Shown piece after piece: positions 23,708 to 32,841 of a stretch of 64,000 nucleotides of DNA. The notes below the pieces were generated by a model. It was given only the letters and a program-made list of their open reading frames with translations, searched no databases and had not been told where the DNA came from. This DNA is from CAVPFA01 sp963703655 (lineage in GTDB: Bacteria > Actinomycetota > Acidimicrobiia > Acidimicrobiales > Bog-793). Position numbers and translations under genes: made by a program. The stretch is taken from the NCBI GenBank assembly GCA_963703655.1, contig CAVPFA010000003.1, positions 496,001 to 560,000 of the forward strand. The letters are read 5' to 3'. Numbering within the stretch: the first letter of the stretch is position 1; each line of letters begins with the position of its first letter.

Positions 23708-24940
23708 GTGGTCGAGCCAGGGGACGACTTCGACGACGTCCATGAGGAGGACGGGCGCGCGCCCCTCTTGCCGCCCGACGACCGGCTCTGGCGACACCCC
23801 TCCGAGCTAGGTCTGCACGGTCACCCGGTCAGCCCGGACGCTCTTTCGGCGCGTCGCAGCTGGATGGCGGCGACCCCCTCCCGAGCCGGTGCCTGGTCGG
23901 CCGGCATAGTCGGCGCGGTGCTAGCCACCGGCGTCGTGCTGGTCGGCGGTCATCTTGCCCACCTGCTCTCCCCGTCCTCTGCAAGGACCTCGGCGGCTCG
24001 GTTCGTCAAGAGCACGGGGGCGCAGCTGAACGCGGTGACGACCTCGACGGTCCTCGTGCCCGTTTCCACGACGACCACAATGGCCGCACAGGCGGGTCTG
24101 CGGAAGCTCGCGACGCACGTCGCGACGTCGATGCCGCTCGTGCGCGACGGCAAGGCGAGCGGGGTCGGAGTCGTGGTCAGCTCGAGGGGCTATGTACTGG
24201 TGCCCACCTCGCTCGTCACCGACTCGGACGACATCTCGGTCGTGATCGGCGGCCAGCCCCGGGTCGCGACGCTGGTCGGATCCGACGCCGGCACGGGGCT
24301 CGCGGTCGTCCGCGTGCACGATGACACCCTCACAGCGGCACGTTTTGTTCGGGATGTGGCGGTCGAATACGGCTCGTTCGTCGCGCTCGTCTGGGTCGGC
24401 GAGGACGGAGCGCAAACCTGCTGGGGCACCGTGAGCGAGATAGACGTCCAGCTGCGGGCCTCGGACGCCAGCCCGGCGCTCCTCGAGTCGCTTCGCGCGC
24501 TTCAGCCGGTCCCCGGGGCGGCAACCGGCGGCGTGATCATCGACGGTGCCGGGCGCCTGATCGGCATGTTGACGAGCGTCGCCGGCACGTCGGTGGTGGC
24601 GACGCCCGGGTGGCTGGCCGACGTCGTCTCACGGGACCTCATCGCGAAGGGCCGGGTCGTCCACGGATGGCTCGGGATCAAGGGTGAGACAGTCTCGCTT
24701 TCGCACACCGGGACGGGCACGGCTGTTCAGGTTCTTTCGGTGGCGCGGGGCGGTGCGGCCGAAAAGGCCGGGGTGAAGCCGGGCGACCTGATCGAGGCCG
24801 TGAACGGCGAGCCGACCAAGACGATGGCGGACATGGTGGCGGCTTTGTACTCGCTGCCGCCGAACCGGGCCATCTCCCTCGACGTCGTCCGGCGCGGCCA
24901 TGCGTGGGCCGCCCGCGCCCGGCTCATGCCTGCCGCCTGA
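23708..24940 (+). CDS. HtrA-like membrane protein with PDZ domain and lost catalytic triad
   Basis: 410 residues from the GTG at 23708; the open frame extends far upstream but only as a shadow of moaE and mreB. Order of parts: acidic cytoplasmic start, one membrane helix (about 62-85), a chymotrypsin-fold domain, and a C-terminal PDZ domain (QVLSVARGGAAEKAGVKPGD, IEAVNGEP). The triad positions are degenerate. TNNHV is replaced by VPTSLV (no His), DLALL by GLAVV (no Asp), and GNSGGP by GAATGGV (no Ser). It is therefore likely a non-proteolytic binding or regulatory homologue of HtrA. Confidence 0.8.
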   Translation: MVEPGDDFDDVHEEDGRAPLLPPDDRLWRHPSELGLHGHPVSPDALSARRSWMAATPSRAGAWSAGIVGAVLATGVVLVGGHLAHLLSPSSARTSAARFVKSTGAQLNAVTTSTVLVPVSTTTTMAAQAGLRKLATHVATSMPLVRDGKASGVGVVVSSRGYVLVPTSLVTDSDDISVVIGGQPRVATLVGSDAGTGLAVVRVHDDTLTAARFVRDVAVEYGSFVALVWVGEDGAQTCWGTVSEIDVQLRASDASPALLESLRALQPVPGAATGGVIIDGAGRLIGMLTSVAGTSVVATPGWLADVVSRDLIAKGRVVHGWLGIKGETVSLSHTGTGTAVQVLSVARGGAAEKAGVKPGDLIEAVNGEPTKTMADMVAALYSLPPNRAISLDVVRRGHAWAARARLMPAA

Positions 24941-25050
24941 CCGCCCGACGTCGCACGCTCCACGAGTCGCCGTCCCCGTCCGCGGCGCCCCGGGCCGTAG
25001 CAGCGCCTGGCCGGCCCCGTCCGCGGCGCCCCGGCCGTAGCATCTGGTAC

Positions 25051-26469
25051 GTGACCGATCCTCTCGCGTCGGGTGGGGGCGACTTCCTCCGCAACATGCT
25101 CGGCGATCTCCTGCGGCTGATCCGTACCGAGGGACCGCTGCAATGGGAGCTCGCCTTCCAACTGGCTACGAGCGTGGCCGCAGGAGACGAGCCGGACCCC
25201 AACCCCGATCCGATCGCTCGCATCCGGCTCGAGGAGTTGAGCGCGATCGCCGAGTTGCACGTGGCCGACGTCACCGGCATGGTGCTCGGGTCTGGCGGTT
25301 CCAGCCTCAGGCTGGTCCCGTCGACGCGGGTCGAATGGGCTCGGCGGAGTCTAGAGGCATGGCGTCCGTTGCTGGACCGGCTTGCCGCGGCGCTGACGAG
25401 TGCGACCGATCCCGCCGGCTCGAACACGCCGGGGCTCGTCGGCTTCGAGCCCCCGCCGGCCGGCCGAGGCGAAGGGCACGGCGCTGGAGGGCCCGGCGGC
25501 GGGGAAGCCGCCGGCGGTGCAGGCAGCGAACCGGGCGGGGGATCCACTCCGGCGTCGGCCGGCAGGCCGGGCGACGAGGGGGCGATGCCGGTCGACCCCT
25601 TCCTCGGAGAGACGACCATGTTCCAGGATTCGGGGTCCACGGCGGACACCGACTCGGAAGATCTCGACCTCGCCGGGATGATCGGACGATGGACCTCCGC
25701 GATGGCTCCGGCGATGGCGGCGATGCAGGTCGGCTCCGTCGTCGGCCACCTTGCGCGACGCGCTCTCGGCCAGTACGACCTGCCGTTGCCGCGCACGCCC
25801 TCGAGCGAGATTCTCGTCGTCGTGGCCAACCTGGATCGCGTGGCCGAGGAATGGAGCCTCCCGACCGACGACCTTCGCCTCTGGCTCTGTGCGCACGAGA
25901 TGTCGTATCACGCCGTGCTCGCCCGGCCGCACGTCTCCAAGCGCCTCGCGGAGCTGGTGGTCACCCACGCGCAGCTCGTCCGTCCGGATCCCCGCGACCT
26001 CGAGGGGCTGCTTCAGGGCATCGATCCCGGGACGATCCCGGGTCTCTCCCAGATCATCGGCGACCCTTCACTCCTGGGCGAAGCCGACCATGGCCCATCG
26101 CCCGAGCTGGAGAGGGTCCGTGCTCAGCTCGCCGCGCTGACCGCTGCGATCGCCGGCTACGCGGAGTACGTCACTTCAGTCGTGGCCTCCCGCCTGATCG
26201 GCTCTCATGCGCCGATCGGTGAGGCGATGCGCCGGCGCCGCGTTGGGCGTGGCGAGGGCGAGCGCGTGGCCGAGTCGCTCTTCGGCTTGCACCTGGATCA
26301 GGAGGACGTCGATCGCGGCGCTGCCTTCGTTCAGGGCGTGCTCGAGCGGTCGGGCGAGCTCGACCTGGCCCGTTTGTGGGTCGACGAGGCGAATCTTCCG
26401 ACCCCGGCGGAAGTCGACGCTCCGGGGCTGTGGCTCGCCCGCATCAACCTCGAGACGGGCGGCGGGTAG
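25051..26469 (+). CDS. DUF2342 (Zincin_2) family protein
   Basis: 472 residues from the GTG at 25051. It begins DPLASGGGDFLRNMLGDLLRL and EGPLQWELAFQLA, typical of DUF2342 proteins such as M. tuberculosis Rv3195. A Gly/Pro-rich insert occupies about 130-190. The presumed metal region reads LWLCAHEMSYHAVLARPHV, with His-Glu-x3-His rather than the HExxH of active zincins. The C-terminus has EYVTSVVASRLIG, MRRRRVGRGEGERVAESLFGL and the block with LDLARLWVDEANLPTPAEVD. Function is unknown, and catalytic activity is doubtful. In mycobacteria the family member lies beside UPF0182 and the PDZ protease, as here. Confidence 0.85.
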   Translation: MTDPLASGGGDFLRNMLGDLLRLIRTEGPLQWELAFQLATSVAAGDEPDPNPDPIARIRLEELSAIAELHVADVTGMVLGSGGSSLRLVPSTRVEWARRSLEAWRPLLDRLAAALTSATDPAGSNTPGLVGFEPPPAGRGEGHGAGGPGGGEAAGGAGSEPGGGSTPASAGRPGDEGAMPVDPFLGETTMFQDSGSTADTDSEDLDLAGMIGRWTSAMAPAMAAMQVGSVVGHLARRALGQYDLPLPRTPSSEILVVVANLDRVAEEWSLPTDDLRLWLCAHEMSYHAVLARPHVSKRLAELVVTHAQLVRPDPRDLEGLLQGIDPGTIPGLSQIIGDPSLLGEADHGPSPELERVRAQLAALTAAIAGYAEYVTSVVASRLIGSHAPIGEAMRRRRVGRGEGERVAESLFGLHLDQEDVDRGAAFVQGVLERSGELDLARLWVDEANLPTPAEVDAPGLWLARINLETGGG

Positions 26470-26495
26470 GCAGAGCGAAGCACCTTGGCGGTCGG

Positions 26496-27812
26496 TCAGC
26501 CGGGCTGTTTCTGCCTGATCCAGACCCAGGCGTGCGCGGGCTCGACGGCCCGGTTGACAACGTCGAGCAGCTCGCTCCGCACCGTCTCGAGGTCGACCGC
26601 ATCACGCAATCGTGCGCGGAAGGAAGCGACGGTCGCCTCTGCGTCGTAGTGGACGCGGTTGAAGCGACGATCGACGATCCGCTGGACCCGACGCCGAAGT
26701 GGGCTGAACACGGCGGCGGCGGCGAAGGTGGATGCTGCGACCGCCACGGGTGACGCGACACCGAGCGCTTTGTTCGTCAGGGTGACGATGCCGACGTACA
26801 CCCCGATGACGAGACCGGTAACGAGGGCGTACGCGAGCGTGCGGCTGATGAGGCGGTCGATGTCGTAGAGCCGGAACTTGAGGATGCCGATCCCGATAGC
26901 GATCGGTAGCGCCACAAACCCGACGCCGGCGACCTGACTGAAGTGACCCCAGAACCCTTTGCTGTTCGAAAGCCTGACCGAGAGCGCTGCCGAGATTGCG
27001 AAGATCGTGGCCCCACTCAAGAACCACTTCTGCTGCAGCCGGAGCTCGCCGGTCGATTTGAGGTAGTTCGGCACCTGGCGCACCAGCCACGCAAGCCAGC
27101 TCGCCCCGACGACGACGAAGAAGACCGCTTCGACGTATACCCACCAGACGTAGCCGCCGGTCGGGTAGTCGATGACCCTGAGATCGCCACCGCTCGTGAC
27201 GTGGATGTTGTGGCCGATGATGGCACTGAGCACGATCGCGAACGCTCCGAGCTGGAACAGGGCTCCCGCCGCGAGAACGGCCCAGAGAACCCATCTCCAT
27301 CGCCGAGACGGCAGCTGCCCGTCGGGGAACAGAAGGACGGTCAGTCCGATCAGAACCACCGCCGGTGCCCACGTCGGTTGCAGGAAGACGGCGACCGGCC
27401 CGAGCGGCATGGTCCCGTGATGCATGCGGTAGTCGAGAACCGAGTAGGACGAGGCGTCACCGCTCAGGACCAAGAAACCTGCTGCGCCGAGAAGGACCCA
27501 TCCCATCGGGTTGCCGGGCTGGCGAACCGCCACGACGAGACCGACAACGGCGAACGACAAGCCCAGCGCATAGCTGCTCGAGCTCGAGAGAGCCAGTTGG
27601 TGAGTCGCGGCCCCTAGTAGCACCGCGACGATCGCGAGGACGAGCTGCAACGCGAACAACGCGACGGCCGTCGTCGGAGACGCCAGACGAGACCGCCTTG
27701 TCCGGGGGTTTGCCGTTTCGGCCGTCTTGCCCACTGCCAATTGCCCCTCGCCCACAACCGGCAACTCTATGTCCAGTTCTGGTGCCGACTGGGCTCGATC
27801 AGATGAGGTCAC
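26496..27812 (-). CDS. Multi-pass membrane protein resembling the sensor half of an actinobacterial histidine kinase
   Basis: 438 residues with about nine to ten membrane segments. The soluble end contains ILKFRLYDIDRLISRTLAYAL, FSPLRRRVQRIVDRRFNRVHYDAEATV and LRDAVDLETVRSELLDVV, ending in WVWIRQKQPG. This is the conserved region that links the membrane part to the kinase domain in a common class of actinobacterial sensor kinases. The kinase itself is absent. Stand-alone versions are known and unassigned. Its start overlaps the end of the CocE-type hydrolase gene by 14 bases, making it the last gene of a leftward operon. Confidence 0.75.
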   Translation of the reverse strand: MTSSDRAQSAPELDIELPVVGEGQLAVGKTAETANPRTRRSRLASPTTAVALFALQLVLAIVAVLLGAATHQLALSSSSSYALGLSFAVVGLVVAVRQPGNPMGWVLLGAAGFLVLSGDASSYSVLDYRMHHGTMPLGPVAVFLQPTWAPAVVLIGLTVLLFPDGQLPSRRWRWVLWAVLAAGALFQLGAFAIVLSAIIGHNIHVTSGGDLRVIDYPTGGYVWWVYVEAVFFVVVGASWLAWLVRQVPNYLKSTGELRLQQKWFLSGATIFAISAALSVRLSNSKGFWGHFSQVAGVGFVALPIAIGIGILKFRLYDIDRLISRTLAYALVTGLVIGVYVGIVTLTNKALGVASPVAVAASTFAAAAVFSPLRRRVQRIVDRRFNRVHYDAEATVASFRARLRDAVDLETVRSELLDVVNRAVEPAHAWVWIRQKQPG

Positions 27813-29817
27813 GGGGGACGGAACGTCGCCAAGTCTTTGCGAAGATCCTGCAGTCGCCCTCGTATCCTTCGACGAGGTTCGTCAGCTGGAACTCCTCGGC
27901 GGTCGACGACATCGTGCTCACGGTGTGCACCCGGGTGCGCCAGGCATCGCGGAATATCGAGATCTCGCGCTCGTAGCTGTTGAACGCCGACAGCGGCTGG
28001 CCCTCGAAGATGCGGTGGAGGCTGCGAGCCACCGAGCGGTACTCGAGGCCGGAACCGAGGAGCTTGAGCGTGGCGGTCCCGCTGCCCTCGATGTCGACCC
28101 TGTCGGTCGCAACGTCACGACGGATCTCCCGGGCGCCGTCCTCGTACCCGCTCGCCTCGTGCGGAGGCGCCGGCGCCTCCTCGGGCTCGAGGAAATGCGG
28201 GGGCTGTTCGAGCGTCCCGGGGCCCCCGACCCACACGGGAAGCTCGAGGGACGACGGCCCACCGGCATAGACGCTGAGAACGACTGACTCAGGCGACGGC
28301 CAGGCCCACGGCCAGTACGTCGGTGAGACGGCGAGGCGGAGACGGTGGCCGGCCGGGACCGAGTATCCGATCGAGTTGAGCTTCACCGCGACGAGATAGC
28401 GCTGCCCGGGCTTGAGCTCCTCCGGATCCTCGTGGCCGTCTCGATGCGTGAGGTTCAAGAGGCCCCTTGTGATGAGGGTCGAAGCGCCGTCGGGCCAGAC
28501 GTCGCACAGCCTGACGACGATGAGGGCGAGCGGGCGGTCAGAGGACACCTCGAGACGCGCAAGCGGGAACCCGAGGATCTCGACCCGTTCGTCCAGTGCC
28601 TCGGTGTCAAAACAGAGCGACGAGCCGTCCTCGGGGCGCTGGTCCGAGGGGCTGTCGACGGGCCCGCCGAGGCCGCCCCAGGTACCTGGGTCAGAGGCGA
28701 CGGCGGCGGCGCCGCGGATCGTGAGCTCACGCTCGCCTCCGGCCCCGTCGCCGAGAGTGCCCGCCCCGCCGATACGGTAAGTGCGGTACTCGACATCTTT
28801 TGCGGGCCAGCCCTCTGTCGCCAGCCATCGTCCGGGCCAGTACGAGAGACCCGGCTCGGCCCGGACGGCGTCCGGCATGTAGACCCGCAGCTTCGGCTCG
28901 TCCATGATGCCGTTCTCGGTTCCCTTCAGGTGGCAGTCGTAGAACCGAACACATTCCTGGAGAAAGCCGATCGCCGGGCCCGGTACTCCCTGCTCGGGAT
29001 AGGTGTGGTTCCACGGGCCGATGAGCCCCTTGCACGGCCCCGGGTACCCCTCGAGGAACCGCAGGATCGCGTTCCGGTAGGCGTCCGACCAGCCGCCCAC
29101 CATGTAGACCGGGCAAGTGATCGCCGCGTAGTCCTCACGGACCGAGCCTTGCTTCCAGAACTCGTCGCGGCGCTGGTGGGAGACCCACTCCTCGACGAAC
29201 GGCGGTGTGCGCTCCATACGATCGAGCCAGGTCTCCCGCCACGAGTCGCCGACCACCGCCGGGTCAGGCGGGCGGGCGTTGTAGGCGAGCATCACCGAGG
29301 CCCAAGAGAGCATGTTCGACGCCAGCAGGCAGCCGCCCATGTAGTGGACGTCGTCGAGGTAGCGATCGTCGGTCGAGCAGATGCTCACGACCGCGCCGAG
29401 CTCAGGCGGCGAGTGGGCGGCGATCTGCAGCCCGTTGAAGCCACCCCATGAGATGCCGATCATCCCCACCTTGCCTGAGCAGTATTCCTGGGCCGCAAGC
29501 CACCTGATGACCTCGACGCCATCGGCCTGCTCGAGTGGCAGGTACTCGTCGGAGAGGACGCCGTCGGAATCGCCCGACCCCCGGATGTCGATCCGGGCCG
29601 AGACGTAGCCATGGCCGGCGAAATACGCGTGCATCGACTGGTCGTGCACCGCGGTGTAGTCGTTCTTACGGTACGGGATGTACTCGAGGATCGCTGGAGC
29701 CGGGTGGTCTGCCGCATCCTCTGGAATCCAGAGCTTTGCCGCCAGACGGCAGCCGTCCGACATCGTGATCCACGTGTGCTCGACGATGCGGACCTTGTGC
29801 GAGAAGTGACCGCTCAT
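27799..29817 (-). CDS. CocE/NonD-family hydrolase (X-Pro dipeptidyl-peptidase S15 type)
   Basis: 672 residues with the CocE architecture. The alpha/beta-hydrolase core has the nucleophile GISWGG (Ser123), the acid in VGGWSDAY and the catalytic His in GPWNHTYPEQ. The C-terminal jelly-roll domain (LARLEVSSDRPLALIVVRLCDVWPDG, YSVPAGHRLRLAVSPTYWPWAWPSPE) is complete. Family members hydrolyse esters or amides, including cocaine and acyl peptides. It overlaps the oxidoreductase stop by 4 bases (ATGA). No signal peptide is evident, so it should be cytoplasmic. Substrate is unknown. Confidence 0.9.
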   Translation of the reverse strand: MSGHFSHKVRIVEHTWITMSDGCRLAAKLWIPEDAADHPAPAILEYIPYRKNDYTAVHDQSMHAYFAGHGYVSARIDIRGSGDSDGVLSDEYLPLEQADGVEVIRWLAAQEYCSGKVGMIGISWGGFNGLQIAAHSPPELGAVVSICSTDDRYLDDVHYMGGCLLASNMLSWASVMLAYNARPPDPAVVGDSWRETWLDRMERTPPFVEEWVSHQRRDEFWKQGSVREDYAAITCPVYMVGGWSDAYRNAILRFLEGYPGPCKGLIGPWNHTYPEQGVPGPAIGFLQECVRFYDCHLKGTENGIMDEPKLRVYMPDAVRAEPGLSYWPGRWLATEGWPAKDVEYRTYRIGGAGTLGDGAGGERELTIRGAAAVASDPGTWGGLGGPVDSPSDQRPEDGSSLCFDTEALDERVEILGFPLARLEVSSDRPLALIVVRLCDVWPDGASTLITRGLLNLTHRDGHEDPEELKPGQRYLVAVKLNSIGYSVPAGHRLRLAVSPTYWPWAWPSPESVVLSVYAGGPSSLELPVWVGGPGTLEQPPHFLEPEEAPAPPHEASGYEDGAREIRRDVATDRVDIEGSGTATLKLLGSGLEYRSVARSLHRIFEGQPLSAFNSYEREISIFRDAWRTRVHTVSTMSSTAEEFQLTNLVEGYEGDCRIFAKTWRRSVPRDLI

Positions 29818-30821
29818 TCTCCCGGGACCTCAACGACCTTCTCCACACGGCCGGTTACAAGGGATCTCTCGCACGCGAGAGCCACCTCGAGGGTTCCCGC
29901 GCCCTCCTCGGGCCCCGAGAACACGAGGCTTGGATCCGCTACCCGGACGGCCTCGAGAAACCTGGCGATATTGGCCTCAGACGGGTCTCTCGCAACCGTG
30001 CGCGTGACCTCGCGGCCGTCTTCCAGGAAAGTGAGGGCAAAGTGCGGGTCCAAAGCGAGGTAGAAGGTCGAACTGTCGGTGACGACGTCCAGTGCCCAGC
30101 TGGGCAGGACACCTTCCGTCGTCCAGGCGACCTGGATGGCCCCGATGGCTCCCGACGCGAAGCGCAGAGTCAGGGAGAGCACCGAGGGCACCCCGTCACC
30201 CGAGGCCTCGGCCGTCGGCACGTAGCCCGCCGCTGCTTCGGCAGACTCGACCTCCCCGCCTATTGCGCGCTGAAGATCGATGACATGACTTGCGAGCTCG
30301 AGGAGGATGCCTCCGCCTTGTGACCAATTCACGAACCAGTCGCGCTTCCTCGATGGTCCGATGCTTCGTCCGGACAGCAATCCCAGTCGCTGATGCGCGA
30401 GCGACGCGTTGATGTAATCGAGGAGATCGATAGCGCGCCACTGGTAACCCATGGCGCAGACGCAGCCGCTCGCCCGGGCAGCTGACACGAGAGCCCCGGC
30501 ATCTTCGTGCCCTCTCGCGATCGGCTTTTCCACGAATACGTGGATTCCGTTCTCCAGGGCTGCCTTGGCGGGACCAAGGTGCATCATCGGAGGCGTGCAG
30601 ACAAAGACGGCGTCGAGTCGCTCACGCTCCAGCAGGACCTCCCAGTCGACATAACCCTTTGCGCCCCCGAGCGTGGGATTCGAGTTCCATCTACTGGGAT
30701 CCACGTCCGCCACAGCGGAGACTTCCACTCCAGGCAGTCGGGCAAGAGTCTGGGCATGGCTGGCACCTATCTGACCGAGACCCACCACGCCGACCTTGAG
30801 GAGCTCTACGCCGGAAGTCAA
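29814..30821 (-). CDS. Gfo/Idh/MocA-family oxidoreductase
   Basis: I choose the TTG at 30821, which has AAGGA five bases upstream; the frame is open to 30878 but the longer start lacks a ribosome site and overlaps the preceding gene. This gives 335 residues. The Rossmann fold has VGVVGLGQIGASHAQTL, AVADVDPSR, AVFVCTPPMMHLG and the catalytic EKPIARG. Substrate-domain features are YQWRAIDLLDYINASL and GGGILLELASHVIDLQRAIGG with the conserved His-x-x-Asp. It is the second gene of a four-gene operon and starts 14 bases after the small hypothetical gene. Substrate unknown. Confidence 0.87.
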   Translation of the reverse strand: MTSGVELLKVGVVGLGQIGASHAQTLARLPGVEVSAVADVDPSRWNSNPTLGGAKGYVDWEVLLERERLDAVFVCTPPMMHLGPAKAALENGIHVFVEKPIARGHEDAGALVSAARASGCVCAMGYQWRAIDLLDYINASLAHQRLGLLSGRSIGPSRKRDWFVNWSQGGGILLELASHVIDLQRAIGGEVESAEAAAGYVPTAEASGDGVPSVLSLTLRFASGAIGAIQVAWTTEGVLPSWALDVVTDSSTFYLALDPHFALTFLEDGREVTRTVARDPSEANIARFLEAVRVADPSLVFSGPEEGAGTLEVALACERSLVTGRVEKVVEVPGE

Positions 30822-30835
30822 AGCATTCCTTATGT

Positions 30836-31126
30836 TCAGAGAAGAGCAGCCTCTTCTTCGGGTACGCCGAAGTCCCACTCGAGAATGAGGTTCTCCCGCT
30901 CGGCATCGCGAACGATGCGCTCACGATTCCGCCGGAACTGCGGATCGTGTGGAGGAAGCAAGACGAGACGGGCGAGGGCTCGCTGGCGGAACTCCTCGAT
31001 GACAGCACGGTCACCGAACTCCGACTCAACCTCCCAGTGAGGCGCGACGGGCCCGAGGTAGACCATCCGTACGTGGCCGCGGGGCGGCTCGCTCGGCTGT
31101 TGATCCTCGGGATTGATCAAGCTCAT
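30836..31126 (-). CDS. Small hypothetical protein, first gene of the oxidoreductase/CocE operon
   Basis: 96 residues with a clear AAGGAGAG ribosome site before the ATG at 31126. The protein is charged and soluble. It starts SLINPEDQQPSEPPRG, has a hydrophobic-aromatic stretch MVYLGPVAPHWEV, and a helical Arg/Glu-rich rest that includes FRQRALARLVLLPPHDPQFR. I do not recognise a family. Tight spacing to the following gene ties it to the same operon. Confidence 0.6.
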   Translation of the reverse strand: MSLINPEDQQPSEPPRGHVRMVYLGPVAPHWEVESEFGDRAVIEEFRQRALARLVLLPPHDPQFRRNRERIVRDAERENLILEWDFGVPEEEAALL

Positions 31127-31241
31127 TGTCTCTCCTTGGAAGCAGAACCCGGCGAAGTGTACCGGGCCTCGCTCCTCCGCAAATTGAGCGCATGTGCCGG
31201 CGGCCGGTCACTGGCACGGGCCGGTCAGTGGAATGGGCCGG

Positions 31242-32381
31242 TCAGTGCAAACCCGCCCTTTGCAGGATCCGGGTGGTGATGGTCCGGATCTCGTCGACCG
31301 CGATCGCAAAACCGACGTTCTGTGCCGGTGCGTTTCCCTGCGAGCTCGTCGCGACCGCGGTGTTCATCGCCACTACCTGTCCCGAGGAATTCACGAGCGG
31401 GCCACCGGAATTGCCGGGGTTGATGGGGGCGTCGGTCTGAATGAGGCCGGTCAGGTTCTCCGTGCCGCCGCTGTCGGTCGTGGCCGTGAGGGACCTGTCT
31501 TCTGCTGAGACGATGCCTTCGGTCACCGTCGGCCCGCCGGCGAGGGCGAGCGCGTTCCCGATGGCCAATACGCCGTCGCCCTGCTGGGCCCTGTTGGAGT
31601 CTCCGAAACGTACCGTGGGCAGCGAGCGGCCCGCTCCCTCGACCTGCACGAGCGCGATGTCCTTCTGAGCGTCGGTGCCGATGACCCTGGCGGGGAACTG
31701 TTTGGTCTGTCCGTAAAGCGTGACCGTGACGGTCTCAGCTCCGGCGATGACGTGGTTGTTCGTGAGGACGACGCCGCTCGCCTCGATGATCATGCCCGTG
31801 CCAGCGCCCTGCACGTAGCCGCCCACGCCGTCAGATGCCCGGAAGCTGCTCGTGTCGATCGAGACGACCGCCGGCAGGACCGACGCGAGAATCGCTTGGA
31901 CGTCGCCGACTCGGACGTTCTTCGGCGTCGAGGGGAAGTACTCGCGGACGATGGTCTGCGGGGAACGGCTCACGAACGCCGAGACGATGCCGCCGCCGGC
32001 GGCGGCGCCGACGAGGGCGGCAAGGAGCGCCACGCCGAACCATCCGGGCAGCGAGTGCGGCGGCCGTTTCGGGATCTTCGGCACCGGCGGTTCTCGAAGA
32101 GCCCACTGCTGTGGCCACGGAGCCTCCGACCAGTACGGGCCGTACTGGGGCGGTCCGTACGCGGGCGGCCTGTACTCGGGCGGCCCGTACAGGGCCGGGG
32201 GCGGGCCGTACCCGGGCTGGGGCGGCCTGTTCAGGGGCCTGTCGGCCTGCTCCGCGTCGTCCTCGTGCGCTCTCGAAGACTCTGCTTCCGAGGGCTCTGC
32301 TTCGGACCTACCCCAACTCAGCAACGCGCTCAGCGGGTCGCTGCCAGGCCCGTCGCTGCCATCCGACCCTCCTGGCACCAT
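31242..32381 (-). CDS. Membrane-anchored trypsin-like serine protease, HtrA/DegP type without PDZ
   Basis: 379 residues. The N-terminal 110 residues are acidic and then Pro/Gly/Tyr-rich (repeated YGPPxY). One membrane helix lies at about 112-136. The protease domain has an intact triad: His210 in TNNHV, Asp241 in KDIALV and Ser325 in PGNSGGPL. The protein ends at the close of the protease domain (FAIAVDEIRTITTRILQ), so the usual PDZ domain is missing. The protease faces outward and probably acts in envelope protein quality control. Divergent from a whiB gene 145 bases away. Confidence 0.88.
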   Translation of the reverse strand: MVPGGSDGSDGPGSDPLSALLSWGRSEAEPSEAESSRAHEDDAEQADRPLNRPPQPGYGPPPALYGPPEYRPPAYGPPQYGPYWSEAPWPQQWALREPPVPKIPKRPPHSLPGWFGVALLAALVGAAAGGGIVSAFVSRSPQTIVREYFPSTPKNVRVGDVQAILASVLPAVVSIDTSSFRASDGVGGYVQGAGTGMIIEASGVVLTNNHVIAGAETVTVTLYGQTKQFPARVIGTDAQKDIALVQVEGAGRSLPTVRFGDSNRAQQGDGVLAIGNALALAGGPTVTEGIVSAEDRSLTATTDSGGTENLTGLIQTDAPINPGNSGGPLVNSSGQVVAMNTAVATSSQGNAPAQNVGFAIAVDEIRTITTRILQRAGLH

Positions 32382-32525
32382 AGAGACAATGTACCGGCCG
32401 TTCCGGCTCGGGCTCTCCGTAGGGTCGCGTCAACCGCCCTGGGCAGGGACTTCGGCGAAAGCTTAAGGTTTGCTGCGAATGTGCGCGATCGCGTCACCAA
32501 GTGGCGCTGAACAAGTCACAATGGT

Positions 32526-32771
32526 GTGGTGGACACTTCGTGGATGGCACGGGGGAAGTGCCGGGAGGTATCTCCCGACGTGTTCTTTCCCAGTGATGGC
32601 GTAGGTGTGGAAGTGGCGCGGCGGATCTGCGCAGATTGCCCGGTGAAAGAGCCCTGTCTCGAATACGCCATGGCCAATCACATCGATCACGGCGTCTGGG
32701 GCGGTACGTCGGAGCGCGAGCGCCGACGGATCGCCCGCCATCGCCGGCTCCTCGCAGCTCGCTCGCGCTGA
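32526..32771 (+). CDS. WhiB-family iron-sulfur transcriptional regulator
   Basis: 81 residues from tandem GTG codons at 32526. Four cysteines bind the [4Fe-4S] cluster: Cys12 and then Cys35-x2-Cys38-x5-Cys44 (ICADCPVKEPC). The family turn VWGGTSERERR follows, then a basic C-terminus. WhiB proteins bind sigma factor and DNA and respond to redox or nitric oxide. It lies 145 bases from the divergent HtrA-type protease gene. It resembles the WhiB1/WhiB2-like short forms, but the subclass is not certain. Confidence 0.92.
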   Translation: MVDTSWMARGKCREVSPDVFFPSDGVGVEVARRICADCPVKEPCLEYAMANHIDHGVWGGTSERERRRIARHRRLLAARSR

Positions 32772-32841
32772 GCCCCTGATCGGACCCACCCACACTTCCA
32801 CCGACTGACGACCGTCCCGCCGCGTCCGCGCGGCGCTGCCG

